A stretch of DNA of 64,000 bases from Phoronis australis (taxonomy: Eukaryota; Phoronida; Phoronidae). Position 1 is the first letter of the stretch. Each line of letters starts with the position of its first letter. The DNA is taken from assembly GCA_002633005.1 (NCBI GenBank), contig NMRA01000236.1:279030-343029 (forward strand), written 5' to 3'. The notes under the pieces are model-generated. The model did no database searches, was not told the DNA's origin, and saw only the letters and a program-made list of their open reading frames with translations. The translations under genes were made by a program, and so were the position numbers. Positions 22,701-33,911 of this stretch are shown in pieces.

Positions 22701-23508
22701 ATTTTCATAAAATTTTGAATATAGGCCTCTATTGGCGAGATGACGCTATCATCTTGTTTTTGGATGGAATAGAGGTATTTTGCTCCACCTGGTGGCCATT
22801 TTTGCCGTTTTCAAATCTTGTTTTTGGCGTTCACCTCTCGATCAACCAAATAAACAGTTTTGAAAATTAGCACATATGTTTTCATTGTAAAGAGGACGTT
22901 TGATGATGGCGACTGACTACTGTGGCGCCTCCTAATGGTAGTTTTGTTTTGTTTTGCGCCCAAAGCTGTATCTCCAAAACCCACTGCAGGATCTTTATAA
23001 AATTTAGTAAGTGAATTTATATGTAGATAACAGATGACGACTTTCAGACGGATGGAACGGAAGCTGTGCCCACAGGCAATTTCATTTGTTCTGTTTTTTT
23101 GTTTATCTGAAGTTCCTTGAGAGATTTTCATGAAATATGACATGTTCCCGTTTTAGGATGGATTGTATGTTTTTGCGCCATCTAGTGGCCATTTTCATAA
23201 TACAAATAATTAACCCTAAAAACACACCATTTGCGATGCATTCGTGAGCGCATTTCAACGCTGTGTTGTTCTTGTATTTGTTGAGATCAGAAACACATTT
23301 TAGGTGTCATGAAAAATACACATTCTTAAATAACTTTTAGCCTGTTTCACAAGACTTGGTTACAAAGATTATTAGTTTCTACATATAAACATGAAGATGA
23401 AATGTCAAGTAAGTTCTGCCTTACGAAAGTAGTTTTGTCTTGTGTTTTCTTTCATAATTTTCTAATATTTCTCTGACTATTCTGTTACAGGTGAAAGAAA
23501 ACGACTGA
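13684..23508 (+). CDS. Four-transmembrane protein, CD20/MS4A-like architecture (5 exons)
   Basis: Exons are 13684-13786, 18341-18468, 19350-19442, 19730-19918 and 23491-23508. All have GT/AG borders and compatible phases (1,0,0,0), giving 176 residues. The start is MGKKKNAAIV. Membrane segments lie at about residues 6-32, 50-70, 79-105 and 120-146. CCCPGD directly after the fourth segment offers possible palmitoylation cysteines, and the acidic/basic tail ends KVKEND. The layout (short N terminus, four helices, GKTGTTCN turn between helices 2 and 3) resembles CD20/MS4A-like and related small tetraspan proteins, but no family signature is decisive. It is probably a plasma-membrane or vesicle protein; its function is unknown. 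Introns 1 and 4 are long and packed with repeats. Confidence 0.7.
14253..14998. repeat. Palindromic repeat family, copy A (intron 1)
   Basis: The left part (14253-14467) matches 17288-17500, including ACTAAATATACAGCT and a block around AACGGTGTTGGAAAAA. The right part (14885-14998) is the reverse complement of the left flank of copy B (GACTATCGTCAAA, CCAGCCAGCTAGC). Copy A is therefore a fold-back with long, diverged arms. No coding frame is credible. Confidence 0.6.
15000..15825. other. Intron 1 sequence, unassigned
   Basis: Nothing recognisable on either strand. No exon with both splice borders and an open frame compatible with the flanking exons was found. Confidence 0.4.
15830..15905 (-). 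repeat. tRNA-like SINE head, minus strand
   Basis: On the minus strand box A TGGTGTAGTGG (15892-15882) and box B GGGTTCGACTCC (15849-15838) are present. The box A is identical to that of the copy at 3832. The flanking acceptor bases do not pair fully, so this is a SINE. Confidence 0.55.
16435..16620. repeat. Long hairpin MITE
   Basis: Two arms of about 85-90 bases are inverted copies with few mismatches: AATAGATTATTACATG on the left (from about 16446) against CATGTAATAATCTATAT on the right. TATCTAGAGCCC against GGGCTCTAGATA and TGGATTTTGG against CCAAAATCCA fall further in. They meet near GGGGCTAACGCCCC at about 16518-16531. A relative of the right flank, on the opposite strand, lies at 28340-28450. 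Confidence 0.75.
17236..18100. repeat. Palindromic repeat family, copy B (intron 1)
   Basis: The left arm (17236-17530) contains CAGCCAGCTAGC, TATCGTCAAA and ACTAAATATACAGCT. The right arm (17850-18100) is its diverged reverse complement (TTTTGACGACTGTC, GAGCTATCTGGCTAGC). The whole is a non-autonomous fold-back. 17700-17920 is also repeated near 12100-12330. Confidence 0.6.
18341..18468 (+). CDS. Tetraspan gene exon 2 (loop, TM2)
   Basis: This exon encodes residues 35-77: the first extracellular loop, then a Cys-containing helix ending GKTGTTCN. The acceptor is GTTTTCCAG and the donor GTATGT in phase 0. A downstream GT at 18476 is weaker and would disturb the frame. Confidence 0.65.
18882..18952 (+). 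repeat. tRNA-like element
   Basis: A T-arm CGCAG...CTGCG around GGTTCGATT and six acceptor pairs (CTCAGC with GCTGAG) give a clear tRNA resemblance. The T-loop is one base too long and the D and anticodon arms are poor, so a tRNA pseudogene or SINE head is likeliest. Confidence 0.5.
19350..19442 (+). CDS. Tetraspan gene exon 3 (TM3)
   Basis: This exon encodes residues 78-108, one hydrophobic helix starting SIWVVIFSILS. The acceptor TTGTTGCAG at 19341-19349 is chosen over TCTTCACAG at 19309, because the latter gives the wrong phase with exon 2. The donor is GTAAGT in phase 0. Confidence 0.65.
19730..19918 (+). CDS. Tetraspan gene exon 4 (TM4 and tail)
   Basis: This exon encodes residues 109-171: a short polar loop, the fourth helix (glycine- and phenylalanine-rich), CCCPGD and a charged tail. 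The acceptor is TTTTTTCAG and the donor GTGAGA in phase 0. Confidence 0.7.
19956..20406. repeat. Inverted repeat with 133-base arms (intron 4)
   Basis: The left arm 19956-20088 and right arm 20274-20406 are reverse complements with only scattered mismatches. For example, AAGAGTCTATTAAATGCAAG is inverted as CTTGCATTTAATAGACTCTT. A spacer of 185 bases separates them. It lies just downstream of the exon 4 donor and looks like a fold-back insertion. Confidence 0.75.
21264..23280 (+). repeat. CTAGTGGC array, copy 1 (with nested MITE)
   Basis: It opens with a hairpin, GCGCCCACATA-TTTA-TATGTGGACGC (21266-21291), and then runs as tandem units of about 145 bp in three alternating types, closing near GTGAGCGCAT (23244-23253). 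Each unit carries a variant of GCCMYCTRSTGG; exact matches are at 22064-22075, 22221-22232 and 23177-23188. An unrelated 281-bp element interrupts it at 22396-22676. It lies in intron 4 of the tetraspan gene. There is no coding capacity. Confidence 0.8.
22396..22676. mobile_element. MITE nested in array copy 1
   Basis: Terminal inverted repeats of 23 bases begin CATAACG and contain GTCGTGAG at both ends, with about five mismatches. The insertion falls within the array's otherwise conserved TTTACCTCTGTATC block. Internally CCGGAGTTG and CAACTCCGG (about 22619-22646) form a second hairpin. No clear target duplication is visible. Confidence 0.65.
23491..23508 (+). CDS. Tetraspan gene exon 5 (last six codons)
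   Basis: After acceptor TTCTGTTACAG the frame reads five codons (VKEND) and TGA. The exon is very short. It is accepted because the phase fits exon 4 exactly and the acceptor is strong. The 3' UTR would follow; no AATAAA was found close by. Confidence 0.55.
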   Translation: MKEND

Positions 23509-24574
23509 AACCAGCCATCTGACCGTCTATTCTAACTTTCGACAAAGTGAAAAGCAGTTCTTCAGCAATAACCTGAGGGAATTGAACCTCTCAATTCAGA
23601 AAGTCAGCCGTTGACATCCCTGATTATGGACTCTGTTGCATTGGGAAAATTACAATTGTTTTTAACAACTAATGTTGTTCCGTTGTATGTATGTGGTTGT
23701 TCATTTTGTCATTTTGTTTTTAAATACAATGATTATTGATTATTCTCAAATCTCGTGCTTAGCAGATTCTTATCCAGCTAGCTACGATTGGAAACATATT
23801 TTGCTTGCATGTGGAACTTTTTGTTATAGACAAGTTAACACAAAACGTAAAACTGTTCAAAGGCCTCCTTAAGAAAGCTCTAAAAATAATTTCACACATA
23901 AACAAATCAAATGCAATCAAAGAGAATACTTCGTTTTGATCACCGGACATTTTATAGGTCAACAGGAAAATGACAATTCGCAAGCGTGATCGATAATCAC
24001 CTCAGCTTTATAAAGAAACAGCACAACTGCACTTCTTTAGCTTCAGTCCGTCATGTTTCTTCCAGGAAAGGAAATAAGCCATTCTTGTCCACACATGATT
24101 CATTGCCTATGCAAGGGCATCCTCACCAATGAGGCTGGCTGGTCTAACAGTCGGATATAGTTCCTCTTCACACACAAACAATCCATTGGCACATTTTCGT
24201 ATGGTAACTTAGTACTGCGATTCACGTTTCTCCAGGGGCACTGGCTGGTAGGTTGTTCCATGCAGCACTGCTGGTGTGTGGACGACATGCTGTGGGAAGA
24301 GAAATGAGTAACAAACCTTGTCTATGTTGCGGTTTGAAGTGGCCTTTAAAATGTCACTGAACCTGGAACAGATACTGAAACATAATAAATAAGTACGTCA
24401 GGTTGGGTCAAAAATGATACCCCTGTTTTTCAAAAATATGATATGGTAACTGTTTTACAATTTCACACAAAATCAAATAATTACTATTTCCAGAAATAAG
24501 GGTGTATATAATATAATAAGTACTGATTTAAATAGAACTGCGTCTTTATTTTTCATTTCTAGCCATAACAATGC
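23509..24574. other. 3' flank of tetraspan gene, unassigned
   Basis: Probably 3' UTR at first, then intergenic. No repeat or coding motif is recognisable. Confidence 0.4.
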
Positions 24575-25698
24575 TTTAAAGGAGCATGCCACCCAAAAAC
24601 AACCTAATTTGTATCAATTTAGATCGAGTAGTTCTACTCCATAAGGACACGTACGGTTTCGTTACCTGACACCTGACGGCAGACGGAGGTGTTGAAATTA
24701 TACAATGACGTCATCGGTTTCACACTTAGTCTGTTCAGCAGTTCACAACACGGATTACTGGTGTCAGCTTATCGCTTGAAGTCATCGTTTAACACCAATA
24801 AATCATCAAACTTCGATGTAAAACCCTTAAAAAATACACCGACTTCTGGTAAAAACGTGTTGTTTTATTTCGCTCTTACGGGTTTATTGGTATTTGGACA
24901 CACCGTAACCTACAAAGTTCGGCAGGTCAATAAGGTCCGTAGCAGGACTTTGGGGTCTGTTCGGAGATAATTTCGAAGTATTTTCCGTGAGATACAGACA
25001 GGAGAACCTAGATCTGTGTTGTTTAGACTTGTGATTATTTGATTTCTAAACACAAAACGCTTGTTATCCTGGCCAGTGACTCGGAGCCCGATCAGCTGGC
25101 CCGTCGCGGCCGGCCCGGGATTAACTCGTTATCCCGGCCAGTGGCTCGGAAACTGATCAGAAATCACGAACATAAGCCAGCCAAAGTTCAGTGGAAACTA
25201 AACTTCCAGTCAAGAAAATACTATACTAGTGAGCCAAAGTAATGTACACCTGATTATGTTGGTGAATTAGCCACGAAACTGCAAATCTACTTACTCGTCC
25301 ATTCGGGGGCCGCGAATTCACTCGGGTTCCGCTTTGGCCACAGCACCGTCTGGGCAGAAGTTGTACATTGACAATCATTATTTGAGTAATGTAAACGTAA
25401 ATAAAGATTCCCCTAACACCTAGCCGTGGGATGGAAATCGAGTTCTTTCACAACAGTTCTGCCAGCAAACACTAAATTAGCATGAGCTCACACCGGCACC
25501 CGGCCTCGGTGTCCCGTCAATTAGTTTTGCACCAAAAGCCGGTAACGCAGTGATTTATTCATTGCTGGCTTCTCAAATCATTTGCACTCACAAACACTCC
25601 AAAGGCATTACAAATTGCATCTACTGAGACAGACTTTGTTTTAGTTGGTTAGGGTGAGAAGGCATTTTGAAACAGAACGCTCAGTACTAAACGCCAAC

Positions 25699-25873
25699 AT
25701 GGCAACTCGCAATCCCGACTTAGGACGAGCTACAGTAGAGCTCATCAGTCCCGACTTCGCAGGTGGGTCGTTAAGTTTTACAGGCTATCAATTCGAACAG
25801 GAATACAGTGATGAAGAAATACTAGAGAGGCGCCGTGAACAAGCTCAGACAACGGAACATGGAGTCATATTTG
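25699..25873 (+). CDS. First coding exon carried by the TTAA element
   Basis: ATG at 25699 opens 58 codons (MATRNPDLGR...) and ends at donor GTAAGC in phase 1. The segment GYQFEQEYSDEEILERRREQ resembles the start of the zinc-binding intracellular domain found in P2X7-like proteins, which is often spread as dispersed genes in invertebrates. That match is from memory of the pattern and is weak. The next exon is not identifiable before the element ends, so this is either a captured exon or a broken gene. Confidence 0.35.
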
Positions 25874-25888
25874 GTAAGCCGGCATTCG

Positions 25889-26125
25889 TCACTGAGGCAC
25901 TGTCCACGTCTGCATGCCACAGACACGGAGATGTTTCACGGCCTCATACTTGCTATTTACAGCGTACATTTCATTCTTCACTACCATGAGCCACTTCTTA
26001 AGCATTTCGGCCTCTCGAGGAAGTAAAAAAAACGATATACCCGCTTTCCTCGCAGCGCTGCTTAGTTCGGACAAGCGGGAACGATGCACCGCAACATAGC
26101 GGCATTCACTCTGCATATGAACCAC
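25889..26125 (-). pseudogene. Possible THAP-domain fragment
   Basis: On the minus strand the segment GISFFLLPREAEMLKKWL, then KHLRVCG, has the spacing of the middle of a THAP DNA-binding domain (Phe/Pro pair, Trp, then Arg-x-Cys). The first Cys pair and the final His are not both in place, and a stop follows soon after. THAP domains recognise transposon ends in P-element and Kolobok transposases. Confidence 0.35.
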
Positions 26126-26276
26126 TGACGTCGCTAGCGTCGTTTCTCACCTTCCTCACAGGTTCACGCGACACCTGTTGGCAAGGTAAGGTCGACCGTA
26201 TGCGAGGCGATGTGGATGTAGACCAATTAAGACGGCAAAAAAGACTAAGTTAAATCGGGTGGCATTCTACTTTAAA

Positions 26277-28330
26277 TGTATCATTTGTCTGCAAAATATG
26301 CATGTTATTTGAGACAACTTCAAACCTTTGTTACCCATTTTCAAGCCTTTTGATTTTTGATACTTTCAGCAATTTTAAACACCGATTACAGATTCATGGG
26401 TCTGTCAAACACATTTCTGGTCTAAGGCTGAGAGAATCGTTTCTCAGATTTTTTTCTAATAGAGGATACGAAAACTTGGGTCAATGATGGATAATCTTTC
26501 TGTTGTTCAAAAGTAATTAAAAATCCTAAGGCACCATTGTTTGTGTATTGGCAGTAAGAATAATATGTTCAAATGTGACCTCACTCGTAAGTTCACATCA
26601 AAAATGCAATTTTCACAAAAATGACAGTCATATGAGTTTATAAACGACTGGCATGAGTTAAGACTGGTTCAGTTGTTGAAAATTCAGAGAATGTAATACA
26701 GTTTTACGGGTTTACAATGGCTAGCAAAACAGTTTCATGAAACGTGAAAAAAGCTCATGAAGGTTAAGAATTACCTCACCATGCTCTTTCCCTCGGACAC
26801 TATTACCTATTATTTCCACACATTCAGTTGCACCAAATTGTATAACCCCAACCCTTATGCCAACCTCCCGCTAAGGACCTGAATAAGTAAATTTACAAAA
26901 AAACCTTTGTTTGAAAATAGCTGCCCCTTTTCAAAAGCTTTGTTCTTTGTCTCTGATATAGAAAGTAGGCTTTAACAACAGATCTGCACTTGATGGGAAG
27001 ATTTTGCTGGTTAGCTGCCTGCAGTCAACTGCATAAAACCAATTTTTGTCCATTCAGGGACGGTTGCAGAAGCGGTGCATATCTCGTCTTCACGGTACAA
27101 GCCCTCAAACCTAAAAATTTAAGGCCAGGTGGAAACAAACATGACATCTTTAAATGTCAACATGCAATAGGTTTCCGGATGACATAGGATAGGGAGTAAA
27201 CAAATAGTCTAATGGATATTTGTCACGTGCCCTTTGAGCTTGGATTGTAATCTTACCTCACTAACAAATATCGAGTTGACAGCATAAACATTCAGCATTG
27301 ATTGATGTAACTGTCACTGATAAACCCGTTAAAAATCATTCCAAACGTTAATGATACTGCTTTGATATACGAAAAGATTCCGAGTGCCACGTTAAGTATT
27401 GTAACCCACGTCATCACAACAAGCAATGGTTGACCGACTGGCGGCTGCCGCGAAGTGGACATCGGCCAGTACCTCAATCAACAGGTATCAGTTTTGTAAT
27501 CGTAAAAATAATCACAAACCTTACCTTTGTATCAGGTCATGCTTATTTCCTCTCAAAGAAGTACCCTTTTCCGTGCAATCTCAGATTCAGTTGGCACGGC
27601 TGCAAACCATTTCACCATGCATTTAAGGGGCTCGCGAAATCGAGGCTACTGCAGTAATTTATCACCACTAGTACACGCGCGCTCTCTGGTAATGTAAAGA
27701 TTGTCGAATAACTCCATTGTCTTGTGTGTAAAATTTAACCGTGCATTAACAAAATGAGCTGTACTATGTTCTACGTAGGCTAACTGGATTCAACGCTCAT
27801 CTTGGCTTCCACTTTCATGAAATCATTTTCAGGATGGCTTTGGGTCTAATCATCTCAATTGTTCTCTGTCTGCTTGGTCAATAAGACAATTCCACTTGGT
27901 CAAAATACCCAGAATGCACTATTTATTACATCAAATGTATTTTCTAAAGCCGGGTCCAGCGAACCTATATCTTCTCGGCAGCAAACCAAACTTATGACTG
28001 AACGTCATAACACAGCTAGTTAACGATTAGTCAGTGCTCAGCTGTGAAACACAGCTGAAGGGTTATCGAAGCGTTGTTCACAAATCTGTGAAATGGCCAC
28101 AAATCAGAAGAATGGGAGAAAATACTAGCTGATAATGTTAGTAACCTACTAACCAAAGTCAAATCCCTTGACATGGAATCGCAAACTGTCTAACCAGTTA
28201 AAGTACGCATCTTTTTACCTTTCTCTAACAACGACGACTCAAATTGCCAATCGTCTATCATCTCAGTTTTTTACCCAATGACGTAATGCAGTAACCCAAA
28301 TCTCAGCCAATGAGCCAAGAGAATGCTTTA
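26277..28330. other. Intergenic, unassigned
   Basis: No exon, repeat arm or RNA gene is recognised. Short frames such as 26990-27187 and 27426-27657 lack motifs and credible splice borders. Confidence 0.4.
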
Positions 28331-28339
28331 GTCCACGGG

Positions 28340-28450
28340 TTCGCCGCTAATTAAAAATGAAAATCGAGTGACAAGCGAATAGTAAACAGTCGACGGAATC
28401 TCCGAGTGAATAAGCTCTTCTGAAAGGCTTTAATTATATACCATGTAGCC
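28340..28450 (-). repeat. Fragment related to the hairpin MITE flank
   Basis: GAGTGACAAGCGAATA and GAGTGAATAAGCTC blocks match, in reverse complement, the sequence at about 16620-16740 next to the long hairpin at 16435. It is an old partial copy. Confidence 0.45.
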
Positions 28451-29399
28451 GTATTATTTCTGAAGACAAGTATGTTCTACGTGTACGGATGCACAGATTA
28501 ATATTTGATGCTTACATTTGTACTTCGAGTGTTTTGATGACACTAAACGGGCCCATAGAAAGGAAAAAATATTGGGGGGGGGGNGGGGGTACAAACCAAA
28601 TTGACTTCTCCAACCTACGCCCTTGCTTTCGTCAGGCCCCCCGTTCTCTGGATGTTACCATAGTTGTACCGAAGGGTCATACGGGGGATGCAGCCATCAG
28701 GATTTGACAAACCGTGAACCACAAAACCAACAAAGATTCACGAAAAGTAAGAATGCGTCTAGGCCCCGAGCGCAATGACAGGTAGATGGGAGCTGCCTGA
28801 AGTAACTATAGCTGGGTCGAAGGTAAAGGTTCCTTTTAGCATGATCCATTTTCGGGAAAACTTCGTTTTATTATGGGGATTCTTTGAAGTAATTTTGTGG
28901 AAAGGTGAGGTCCCGAGGTGCCTGGTATGAGTGCCATTGTGGCCGATTCAGAATCCCTTGATGAAACACAGCCGGTAGTCCAGTTTCTGGTTGCTGGGGA
29001 AAATGATACATAGTGTGTCCCAAAAATGTACACACGGCTCGGGTTCAAATTCAGTTCCCGTGAGTAACCGAGATTTTAAGTTGGCCTACTGCATGGTTAC
29101 ACCTTATTTTTAACGTGGGTGTGCCTGTCATGACGTGCTCCGTGCATGCGTGCACCTAGGGAGGGGAGGGGGTCGGGAGGCTCGATGGCAAAGTGGGCAA
29201 AATTTGAGCCCCCCTATACTTTAGGCTGGATGCGCGCAAGCAAACGAACAAAAATTCATTGCGCAATACCACTGGAAACCAAAAACATCAAGAAGTTCAA
29301 AGACAACCTTTCCAAGGTGATGACTAATAAGTTTGATTATATTTATTTAAGTACTAAACTTCGTTTTTGATCTATGGTTTGTAAAGTTAAACCCATTTA
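28451..29399. other. Intergenic with G-rich patches
   Basis: A G run with one N lies at 28574-28589. A patch at 29134-29235 (GCATGCGTGCACC, then GGATGCGCGC) weakly resembles the ends of the MITE at 54105-54282. Nothing codes. Confidence 0.35.
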
Positions 29400-30040
29400 T
29401 CTAGTTCCTGAGCCAATAAACAATTTAATGTCATTTGAATTGTGAGAACATTGTAGGACACATTTTTGAGCTGTCCGAACATCAATTTCCTTGAGACTTA
29501 TTTCAGATAGACAAAAAGCGTTTCGTGTACTTTTATATTTGGGGATCTGATGATAGATCGAATTTTCCCAATGTCGGCCTGCAATTAAATTCATTGAAGT
29601 ATTGTCATTTCTTACAAGATTAGCTTCGAATTGTCAAAAAAATCAACTCTCAATCAGTCCACTTTCGTAGATACTTAAACATGTAAATCAAAAACCAACA
29701 ATCAAATCCACGAGCAATGCGTTTACCTTAATTTAATGACTTAATTCCTTTTTAATCCCCTGTTAGTGGCTTTAAACAACAAATCTTGTACCGAAGTCAA
29801 AAAGCAATGCATTTATCGTTATTTGAATTGTGAGTAAATTTTTTTGGGAAGTGTCCATTAAAGTTTCATCAATGTTTTTGAGAGTTATTTTAGATAGGCA
29901 AAAAGCGTTCAAGTGCACTTTACTATTTGGGGATCGGATAATGTTTTTTTCCGCATTCAGGCTTCAACTAAATTCCCTGAATCGTCATCATTCCTTAAAA
30001 GATTATCTTCCAACTGCCAAAAATCATCTATTAACCTGTC
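29400..30040. repeat. Two diverged direct copies of a 260-bp block
   Basis: 29410-29660 and 29800-30040 share ATTTGAATTGTGAG, an AGATAG(A/G)CAAAAAGCGTT block, ATTTGGGGATC and an AAGATTA(G/T)CTTC block in the same order. The copies start about 390 bases apart. This is an old tandem duplication or two copies of one element. Confidence 0.6.
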
Positions 30041-32960
30041 GGTTTTAAATCAGAAACCAACAAATTTGTTGATCAAAAAGGAATGTTATAAGTAATTTCC
30101 GCATGCATGCTCGCAGATTTTTGACGGATAACCGGGGTAACATAGTGAGGTGTATTTTTGCTCTTTCCGAGGTATCTATAACGGTTCACGAATTTAACTT
30201 GACCTCAAAATAAACTTTGAAATATTTGTTTAATTTGTTTATTATTGCGAGTATTTGAGCACACTCGTTCAACATGTACACGGTCACCCCAATGGTAGCC
30301 TCGACAGCAGTGTTTTCCACATGTGGGAATTCCTTGCAAACAACTCACAGAAACCATCTTCAAAAGAGATACTATTCTTGTGTTCTTGTGATAATATGTG
30401 AAATAGTAACATTATTTTATAAGTAACCATCGGAAATAGTCCTTTTGTGTAATTAGAAAACAGCGGTGTTCACGTTCTTTAAAACTCCCTTTCGATGACG
30501 GTTCAATTTTTTTTACATTTTTTGGTTGTTTGGGTCGAATGTCTTGATACTGCTGTGCTGTTCACGAATATAGTGTATTTTTGATGAATCTGGAATCACA
30601 ACTTCCCTGGTGAATATTTGGCAGAGTCGGATTTACATGTAAAGAAGGGCAAAGGGACATTTCTCCGAACTGCTCCACCGAGAGAGGGTCCCGTCTGAAA
30701 TGGGACACCTTAATTATAAAAAGCTAAACATCATTAAGCTTCGAAAAGAGTGACAATCCATTCCACCGTCGTGTTGTCAGACGACGGTGCAGGAAGAGAC
30801 CTTCTTCAATATGAAAGTTGGTTGCACAATTTCACAAAAAACAGGAAAATAGATGTAATCGAGTCCAACATTGGGTCGTCCCTCCGTGAGCGTACCCTTA
30901 AGAATTTGTGAATAGAAATAGAGAAACTGTGATCACTTGAATGTAATCAATGGCTTCCTTCAGAAGTGGGGCGTCTCTACGCGAAAATATATATATATTT
31001 TCATGAAATGTGCAACAATTGATGACATCTGTCAGGTCATTTTTTCTCAAGTGATATACAATTCGAGAAAAAGCGACAGTTGTCTCCGTTATCTCTTGCC
31101 AGAGAGGGGTCTCTGGAAAAATATGGTTTTGCAGTCGCAAAATAAGACTTACTGAATTTAAAAATCCAGTAAATTAATACGCTCCGCTAAAGATTCGCCT
31201 TACAAATTTTGTCGATTTTTCGAAATATATGCATGAATCATTACGTGCACGTTTCCAAGTGCATTTAGACAGTGCATTTAGACGATCTGCGTTGCGAAAG
31301 CGGAGACCCCAACAACAATGTGCTGGCCAGGGTCCTGAAAAGCTAAACCATGCACCGATACATAGTTATTAAATGTTATCTTGAGTTTTCTCTCTTATCC
31401 GCATTTAGCAGTCTTTCTTTTCTGTACTTTCCGCGCCCCACGCGTATATCGGTTGCCACAGTTTAACCCTGACGCTTGAAAATTTTTTTTGGGAGTGTAG
31501 CGTTTAATCATGACATTTACTTTGTAACCGTGCGCGTTGAGTAAAAGCAGAAAGATAATTGTTTAAGAACCCATTCAGCGCGTTGAATAACAAATTCAGC
31601 GGGTTGATTTAGTAGTGTGTGTTGACTAAAGGAAAAGTGGGCATTGAAGAAACACATTTCAAAGCGTAGAAAGGTGCTTGTTTAAAGCCTAACTTCAACG
31701 GAATTTTATTTTAGACGTATGGGGCTAACCAGTTACTCTTAGCAAAGCCTCAGCAAAATAAGAAAACGCGAGTTTAATCACGCAAATGTAGGCCCGTCAA
31801 ATTTTCGCGCCATATTGTGTCACCGCGAGATCCCTGCACAAACAACAAAAGGCCGATAGCAGTTGTATTGAATAGGGGTCTGAATAGAACACCGTTGCGT
31901 GCGGGTATTATTCGCAGCTGTTTAAATTAAAAGGTGATTCTCGCGGTGACGTAGATAAAAGCAAACCATTACACCAAACAGTTCGTTACATTTGACAATT
32001 TATGGAACTAGTGGGCTCAGAGCAATGCTCTTAATGTACTGTAGGATCCAAATTTACAAGAAAATACGCGTTACCGTTCGAGATAAGCTTTAAGAACCCT
32101 TTGGCGCTTCAAACGGTAGAGTTTTGCAGGCGCACTTAAATTGATTCGCTTGGCGATATCTCGCGAAGTATTGCGTGTTCTTGCGAGATTTTCGCCTCCA
32201 GAGAACGCAGTAGACCTGCTACAAACTCTACACGAAACAGCCAGTTACGAGGTGTTGTTGTAATGGGAAATTGGGGCCGCAGTTGGGGTACAGTTGTGTT
32301 CCCCATATCATGATCTAACCTGATAACGAAATCCAAGTCTTCTCATTCATACTCTTGTCGTGCTGGTGATTTAAGACGGCTAGTGGCTGTTGTTGCCGGC
32401 TTCGTAGTTCGTAGACGTCCTCAGTTTCATCAACGCAGGCCTAAATGCACTCAGCTAACGGATGCTGTAACGTTTTACTATTATAATTTTCTCTTCTCAG
32501 ACTAAAGTCGGTCAAACCAACTAATCAGTCGGACAAGTGATGGCTTACTGATACATCAACTGGCAATGACTGTGAGACACTGGCGACTATTATTGGTCCT
32601 CCAAAAGTGAATCTGGGAGAGTTGAGTGTAATAATTACCGGGACAATTGAAGCAAAGCAAAGTTGATCTCTCGTAGCACAACGCCAAGTGCAACTACGCA
32701 ATATTTTTTTATAACGGAACGTGCATGTAATAAACACTAAGACACCAGCAAACAGAAAGAGGCGTCGGCACTGAATATAGTTGTCCAGATTTCATTATAT
32801 ATTATACTATTTAATACATAATAAAAATAATTGCAGGCGGTCTGGTACTCGTTGTACTAGACGTGCGCTGGCCACGCATGTGGGCCGATTGCACTGATCA
32901 CCTGGAACCATTTCTGTGCTTTATTAATATATGTTAAAACCAAGCTCAGGAGCTAGAGAC
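30041..32960. other. Intergenic, unassigned
   Basis: No gene or clear repeat. A short alternating ATATATAT patch lies at about 30987-31000. Confidence 0.4.
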
Positions 32961-32974
32961 CTGACTCAAGGGTC

Positions 32975-33410
32975 TAGCAGTGTGACCCAGCGAGACTCGA
33001 ACCCACAACCTTGAGAGAGAAAGCCACACTGCCTCCTCTATTTTTTACACAACAGAGGACTAAGTTTCGGTCATTTTGGACTATAATGATGCCCTTGTTG
33101 AATTGTGTTATGCAAGGAGGTGGCCTTGAAGGCCAGATGTTTGAAAATCAAAAAGTTATGTCAAGGTCACATATTAGGTGATATTCGCATAGCTGGGAAA
33201 CCGATGTATTAGTGTGGGCGATAGAATAACGCGTCAGCTTCGTTTAAAACGTTTTATTCTTGAAGAGACGGTTATCTGCAAACGATAAATACAGTTTGTC
33301 AAACAACGGAACCAAACAATGTTCTCAAAACGTTACCCAATAGTCAATACGGCTAGCACACGGGACTCGAACCCGCATAAGACAAAACCATCACAAAGCA
33401 GCCGTTACAG
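32975..33410 (-). repeat. Two tRNA-like box B segments, minus strand
   Basis: On the minus strand GGGTTCGAGTC occurs in tRNA-like contexts at about 33005-32995 and 33375-33364. The second is inside a good T-arm, GCGGGTTCGAGTCCCG. Box A is poor in both. They are probably tRNA-derived SINE pieces. Confidence 0.4.
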
Positions 33411-33911
33411 TTCAACAATTAAACATTAGTCATGCAGTCCAACAGACCTACATGAATAGACTAAACGTAAAGCCTTAACAGAATTACATGTACTTACTGG
33501 AGTTTTCCGCGTGGCCCAGCTAATAATCTCTCTACAGTGCATCACAACATGTTGAAACCCATATTCGAAATGAGCGCTGTAAATGACTGCTGAAGCTAAA
33601 AACCATGAAAACTGAACTGTGATTGGTTATATTACAATGGTAGCATCTATTTAGCCAAACAATTACCTAGGAGCGGGGGTAGACAGCAATTACAATGCAC
33701 TCTGGAAACGCCCTAAGGTGTACATACAACGCCTCTAGTGGACATAAAGATCCTAAACAAAAGACTAATGCTCCTGCATTGACACGATGCTTGCCCGACG
33801 TGTAGCTGCGGCAACAGTTCACAGACAATTGTGAAAAACAGATGGGGCGCCTGCCGTGTATCACCGAGAAGTCGGTATTCAACACTCATCATTGCCAACA
33901 AAGCACGCGTG

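Larger units (their letters stand above)
24575..26276 (+). mobile_element. TTAA-flanked DNA transposon (Kolobok- or piggyBac-like class)
   Basis: Left end TTTAAAGGAGCATGCCACCC (24575-24594) and right end GGGTGGCATTCTACTTTAAA (26257-26276) form terminal inverted repeats (13 of 15 after TTAA), with TTAA as the apparent target duplication. Parts recur at 39430-39816 on the minus strand and 39817-40670 on the plus strand. Inside are a spliced-looking exon at 25699-25873 and, on the opposite strand, a possible THAP domain (25889-26125). THAP domain plus TTAA target is a combination known from Kolobok transposons. No full transposase core is present. Confidence 0.6.

Noticed and set aside
21264-23280. 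Regularly spaced repeats as a CRISPR array
   Set aside because: Cores are degenerate, spacers are themselves homologous between units, spacing is about 145 bases, and the context is eukaryotic introns.
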